Shown: piece after piece, positions 60,545 to 64,000 of the stretch
Layout of the letters: each line of letters starts with the position of its first letter
Position numbering within the stretch: position 1 is the first letter of the stretch
Assembly (NCBI RefSeq): GCF_000223985.1
Contig: NZ_AFWV01000003.1
Coordinates: 124,001 to 188,000 of the forward strand
DNA length: 64,000 nt
Source: Thiocapsa marina 5811
GTDB lineage: Bacteria; Pseudomonadota; Gammaproteobacteria; Chromatiales; Chromatiaceae
Reading direction: 5' to 3'
Program-made: the position numbers and the translations under genes
Notes under the pieces: model-generated
What the model saw: only the letters and a program-made list of their open reading frames with translations
Databases searched by the model: none
What the model was told of the DNA's origin: nothing

Positions 60545-60811
60545 TCAAGGTCGCCAGCGCAGGGCTAGATCGGCGAGATGTGCGATCAGGGCCAAGGCCA
60601 GCCAGAGTCCGATCCAGACCCACTCGGCGCCGGTCAGGGCAAAACGTACCGCAACCAGCAGGAACGCGCCCGCGAGCAGTAGTCCGACCAGATCGCGCGG
60701 AGCGATACCTTTCCCCGTCACGCGGTGCATGACAGTCAGTGCGATCGCCTCCACCACGACCAAGCCGAGGATCAGATCGATCAAGCGCCCGTTTGCGAAG
60801 AGCTCGGCCAC
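60545..60811 (-). CDS. Small membrane protein downstream of bchP
   Basis: The 88-residue product has three predicted membrane segments (LILGLVVVEAIALTVM, LVGLLLAGAFLLVAVRFAL and WVWIGLWLALALIAHLADLAL) and no known domain that I can assign. It lies 39 bases after bchP on the same strand, so it is probably co-transcribed and may be linked to pigment or membrane assembly. This role is inferred from position only. Confidence 0.72.
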   Translation of the reverse strand: MAELFANGRLIDLILGLVVVEAIALTVMHRVTGKGIAPRDLVGLLLAGAFLLVAVRFALTGAEWVWIGLWLALALIAHLADLALRWRP

Positions 60812-60850
60812 GATGTTGCCTCCCGGAGTGCTCGCGGCGCTCGCGTCCCG

Positions 60851-62056
60851 TCAGCGTGCCGAGACGAAGCCCAAGAGGTGCGCCATGTCCTTGAAGAAGA
60901 CCCGCAGATGGGCCGCCGGCTTGGCGCGGACCAAGCGCTTGTTCATGTAGGCATCCCAGGTCAGGGATTGCACGTCCGGGTCTTTGCACATGCTCACGAA
61001 ACGCTCGCGCCGCTTGTCGCTGGAGTACCAAAAGTACTGCATCATCCCCAGCACCCAGAAGACCTTGCCGTGGGCCTTCATGAAGTGTGCCCGTGCGCTC
61101 TTGAGTGCGCGTGCATCGCCGGTGGCGAGAAAGGTGTCGACCGCGTCCCCGGCCAGCCGTCCGCCGACCAAGGCGTAATAGATGCCCTCGCCCGAGGCGG
61201 GAGCCACCACCCCGGCCGCATCGCCGGCCAGCACCAGGTCGCGTCCGTTGTCCCAGCGCTTGAGGGGTTTTAACGGGATGGGAGCGCCCTCGCGACGCAG
61301 GGTCTCGGCATGCTCCAGCCCGGCGCGGCGACGCAGCTCGGTGGTCGCGCTCTTGAGCGAGAAGCCCTCGACCGCGGTGCCCACGCCGACGCTGGTCGTG
61401 TCCCCGTGCGGGAAGACCCAGCCGTAGAAGTCCGGCGAGATGTCGCCTTGGTAATAGACATCGCAGCGCGTGCCGTCGAAATCGGCCGGACCGCCGTTGT
61501 CCGGGGTGCGCACGATCTCGTGATAGGCGGCGACGTACTTGATCTTGTCGGCGCCCGGGACGCACTGCTTGCCGACTGCGGAGTGTGCCCCGTCGGCGCC
61601 GATCACGGCGCGGGCGCGGACCCGCTCGGATTCGTTGCCGCTGCGCCCGGCGCCCGGTCGATAGCGGATGAGCGCCGTACCGTCGGTATCGCGCTCGACC
61701 GCCTCGAAGGTGCCGGTGCGTCTCTCGGCCCCGGCCTGCGCGGCACGTTCGCGCAGCCACTCGTCGAAATGCTCGCGATCCACCATGCCGACATAGCCGC
61801 CGTTGATGGGCATGTCCACCCGCTGATCGGACGGTGAGACCATGCGCGCCGAGTTGACCTGGTTCGCCAGCATGGATTCGGGAATCTCGAACTCACGCAT
61901 CGCTTGCGGCGGAATGGCGCCGCCGCACGGCTTGATGCGCCCGCCGCGGTCGAGCAGCAGGACACGACGGCCGCGCTTGGCCAGATCGGTCGCAGCGGTT
62001 GCACCGGCGGGCCCGCCGCCGACGATTACAACGTCGAATGTTTCAAGGTTTGTCAT
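60851..62056 (-). CDS. bchP: Geranylgeranyl reductase BchP
   Basis: BchP reduces the geranylgeranyl tail of bacteriochlorophyll to phytyl using NADPH. The 401-residue flavoprotein has the FAD motif DVVIVGGGPAGATAATDLAKRGRRVLLLDRGG, the GADGAHSAV motif and VLAGDAAGVVAPASGEGIYYAL. It ends with LVRAKPAAHLRVFFKDMAHLLGFVSAR. It is downstream of bchG on the same strand with a 109-base gap. Confidence 0.95.
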   Translation of the reverse strand: MTNLETFDVVIVGGGPAGATAATDLAKRGRRVLLLDRGGRIKPCGGAIPPQAMREFEIPESMLANQVNSARMVSPSDQRVDMPINGGYVGMVDREHFDEWLRERAAQAGAERRTGTFEAVERDTDGTALIRYRPGAGRSGNESERVRARAVIGADGAHSAVGKQCVPGADKIKYVAAYHEIVRTPDNGGPADFDGTRCDVYYQGDISPDFYGWVFPHGDTTSVGVGTAVEGFSLKSATTELRRRAGLEHAETLRREGAPIPLKPLKRWDNGRDLVLAGDAAGVVAPASGEGIYYALVGGRLAGDAVDTFLATGDARALKSARAHFMKAHGKVFWVLGMMQYFWYSSDKRRERFVSMCKDPDVQSLTWDAYMNKRLVRAKPAAHLRVFFKDMAHLLGFVSAR

Positions 62057-62165
62057 CGATTGCTGGCCCTGATGTTGGGGAAAACCGCGATATTCGGAAG
62101 ACCGCCGCAGGTGTCGCGTCGACGCGATGAAGCGTCTTGCCGGTTTATGCGCGGTCGGGTTTGGA

Positions 62166-63083
62166 TCAAGCGAGCAACCCGCGTAGAGCGAAAGCGCTGA
62201 TCATCATGCCGGTGACGTAGACACTGACGCCGAGACCACTGAACCAGGTCGCCCGCTCGCGCGGACTCTGGAGGAAACGAACCATGAGCAGCAGCTGGAT
62301 CAGCAGGACCACGCCGACGGCGATCCCGTGCGCCGGCTTGTCCCAGGCGAACAAGAGTGCGATCACGACCGCCTGAGGCACCGCCATCACGATGCTGGCC
62401 AGGCGCGCGGCCCCGTCGACACCGAGTTGAACGGGCAGCGAGCGCACGTTCATCTGCTTGTCGCCCTCGATTGCCTTGAAGTCGTTGAGCGTCATGATGC
62501 CGTGTGCGCCGATGCTGTAGAGCACGGCGAGTGCGAGGATCCGCCAGTCCGGCATGGCACCGCCGAGCATGACGGCGGCCCCGGTCACCCAGGCCAATCC
62601 CTCGTAAGAGAACCCGACGGCGAGGTTGCCCCACCAGCCGTTGCCCTTGAGTCGGAGCGGCGGTGCGCTGTAGGCCCACGCCAGAGTCATGCCGATCAGC
62701 GATGCCCCGAAGACCCACGGCCCGAGCGCCCAAGCCAGAAGCAGCGAGACCGTGGTCCAGATGAGCGCGAGATAAAGGCCCCAGCGCCCGGGGATCCGCC
62801 CCGAAGGGATCGGGCGGTTCGGCTCGTTGATGGCGTCCACATGACGGTCGTACCAGTCGTTGACGACCTGACTCGTTCCGCACATCAGGGGGCCGGCCAG
62901 CAGCACCCCGGCGAGCAGGAGCCACCACTGCTGCAGGACGGGCGCGCCGGAGGACACGACCCCGCACGCGAAGGCCCACATCGGCGGGAACCAGGTGATG
63001 GGGTGCGACACTTCCAGGATCGCGGGCATGGACGGATAGGCGGACGCTGCCACGGGTAACGCGCTTCGATTCATGCCGCTCAC
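62166..63083 (-). CDS. bchG: Bacteriochlorophyll synthase BchG
   Basis: BchG is the UbiA-family prenyltransferase that esterifies bacteriochlorophyllide with geranylgeranyl or phytyl diphosphate. The 305-residue membrane protein has the metal-binding motif NDWYDRHVDAINEPNRPIPSGRI, a second acidic motif LNDFKAIEGDKQMNVRSLPV and about eight membrane segments. The GTG at 63083 overlaps the ppsR stop (GTGA); an ATG three codons later is an alternative. It follows ppsR in one transcript. Confidence 0.95.
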   Translation of the reverse strand: MSGMNRSALPVAASAYPSMPAILEVSHPITWFPPMWAFACGVVSSGAPVLQQWWLLLAGVLLAGPLMCGTSQVVNDWYDRHVDAINEPNRPIPSGRIPGRWGLYLALIWTTVSLLLAWALGPWVFGASLIGMTLAWAYSAPPLRLKGNGWWGNLAVGFSYEGLAWVTGAAVMLGGAMPDWRILALAVLYSIGAHGIMTLNDFKAIEGDKQMNVRSLPVQLGVDGAARLASIVMAVPQAVVIALLFAWDKPAHGIAVGVVLLIQLLLMVRFLQSPRERATWFSGLGVSVYVTGMMISAFALRGLLA

Positions 63084-64000
63084 TTGTCGGATGGCGCCGA
63101 GGGCTCGGCTGCTTGGTCGGAAATGCCGTAGCGATCGATTTTGACGTATAGACTTTGGCGGCTCAAGCCCAGCAGCTCGGCGGCCGAGGCGCGGTTGTCG
63201 CCGGTCAGCTTCAGTGCCGCCTCGATGCAGAGCCGCTCGATGGTGTCGGTCGACTCGCGCACCAGCTCTTTAAGCGGGACCCGCCCGACCCGTTCGGTGA
63301 GCTGATCGAGCCAGCGGGGCTGCTCCGGACTCGTCGGTTGCTCGGCATGCAGCCGGCGACCGACATCTCGGATGAAGAATCCGAAATAGGGTCGCTCCCC
63401 GTTGCGCACCGCCGCGGCCGAGATCTCGATATCGGTCGTGGAGCCATACTCGCCGCGCAAGGTGGTCGCGAAGAGGCGGACCGTGTCGTGTTGGCGCAGG
63501 TTGGCCATCAGCACGTTCAGGTCGACCCCCGGGCGTCCGAGCCAACGGTCGAGCGATTCGCCTCGCGCCTGTTGCTCCGCGGCGATCTCGGTCAAGGCCA
63601 GGAAGGTGTTGTTGGCGCTCAAGACCCGTCCGTCCGCATCGGTGATGACGATACAGTCCGGTGCGTTTTCGAGGACGCGAAGATAGCGCGCCCGGTTTTC
63701 CGGCAGGGTGAAGGTGGCGCTCTCGACGATGATCGGCGACAGCCGCACGAGGAGGAAAGAGAGGTTTTCCTGGCGCAGCAGGGAGGCCGAGACCAAGAAC
63801 TCCTGCATGCCGTCGGCGAGCTTGGCCCGCACGTCGTCAGCCCGCCCGGCGGCGCGGACGCCGGCCAGAAGGCCGTTGATCGACTGTGTGCCTTCGGTGT
63901 CGAACCCTTCCGGGAAGGGCCGTCCGATCACGCGGGTGGGCGATTCGCCGAGGAGCTGTCCGGCGGCCGGATTCGCCTCGACGACCCGTTGGGTCGGCGC
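63080..64000 (-). CDS. ppsR: PpsR/CrtJ-family regulator, partial (N-terminus beyond window)
   Basis: The frame is open to the window edge and codes for at least 306 residues; an apparent GTG at 63931 is internal, because the sequence before it (QRVVEANPAAGQLLGESPTRVIGRPF) continues a PAS domain. A second PAS domain (CIVITDADGRVLSANNTFL) and a Fis-type helix-turn-helix (IEAALKLTGDNRASAAELLGLSRQSLYVKIDRYGI) follow. Cysteines are present at NAPDCIVIT and in the helix-turn-helix at ERLCIEAAL, matching the redox-active cysteine position of CrtJ. It overlaps bchG by four bases. Confidence 0.92.
   Translation of the reverse strand, partial: APTQRVVEANPAAGQLLGESPTRVIGRPFPEGFDTEGTQSINGLLAGVRAAGRADDVRAKLADGMQEFLVSASLLRQENLSFLLVRLSPIIVESATFTLPENRARYLRVLENAPDCIVITDADGRVLSANNTFLALTEIAAEQQARGESLDRWLGRPGVDLNVLMANLRQHDTVRLFATTLRGEYGSTTDIEISAAAVRNGERPYFGFFIRDVGRRLHAEQPTSPEQPRWLDQLTERVGRVPLKELVRESTDTIERLCIEAALKLTGDNRASAAELLGLSRQSLYVKIDRYGISDQAAEPSAPSDK

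Noticed and set aside
62075-62160. AAAACCGCG and GCGCGGTCGGGTTT between bchG and bchP as a possible further repeat element
   Set aside because: Only one end fits the family pattern and the interior does not match, so chance in GC-rich DNA is more likely.

Overview
The window is GC-rich, densely packed DNA from a purple sulfur gammaproteobacterium, most likely of the Chromatiaceae (a Thiocapsa-like genus is a guess). The first half has the gammaproteobacterial division and cell-wall (dcw) order followed by lpxC, secA, argJ, yacG and zapD. The last part carries bacteriochlorophyll genes (bchP, bchG) with two PpsR-type regulators and a bacteriophytochrome.

Layout. 28-18806: dcw cluster mraZ-rsmH-ftsL-ftsI-[MurE-like]-murF-mraY-murD-ftsW-murG-murC-murB-ddl-ftsQ-ftsA-ftsZ-lpxC, mostly with 1-16 base overlaps. 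The murE slot holds a shortened homologue that has lost most catalytic signatures. 18803-27099: dciA-like gene, M23 peptidase, secA, argJ, a Nudix/ThiE fusion, yacG and zapD. 27315-35131: a LOG-domain protein, yebC-ruvC-ruvA without ruvB, then glcE, glcF and a tartronate semialdehyde reductase. 35177-39282: a minus-strand cassette of a PstS-like protein, a porin and a GGDEF/EAL protein. 39872-43483: an exosortase-type acyltransferase convergent with an adenylate-forming enzyme, a lipoprotein and small secreted or hypothetical proteins. 43829-50158: Do-family protease, a two-component system preceded by ten heptamer repeats, NamZ and QueA. 50421-56617: H-NS-family protein, RhlE helicase, RRM protein, M61 protease, birA, coaX and a tRNA-Arg. 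56763-64000: ppsR (cysteine-free), bphP, a small membrane protein, bchP, bchG and a second ppsR cut by the window edge.

How they work together. The first block makes lipid-linked peptidoglycan precursor and assembles the divisome on FtsZ. The glc genes and the reductase fit salvage of glycolate, a by-product of RuBisCO. In the last block a red/far-red photoreceptor lies beside a PpsR that cannot use cysteine redox chemistry, while a cysteine-bearing PpsR is coupled to bchG. This suggests separate light and redox inputs to bacteriochlorophyll synthesis.

The most unusual non-coding feature is a family of about 85-base intergenic elements with terminal inverted repeats of the type TAAACCGCG...CGCGGTTTA (nine clear or probable copies and one weaker). 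They occur singly or as a fixed two-part unit of about 190 bases, and their ends repeatedly supply the stop codon of the adjoining gene. I saw no CRISPR array, prophage or complete insertion sequence.
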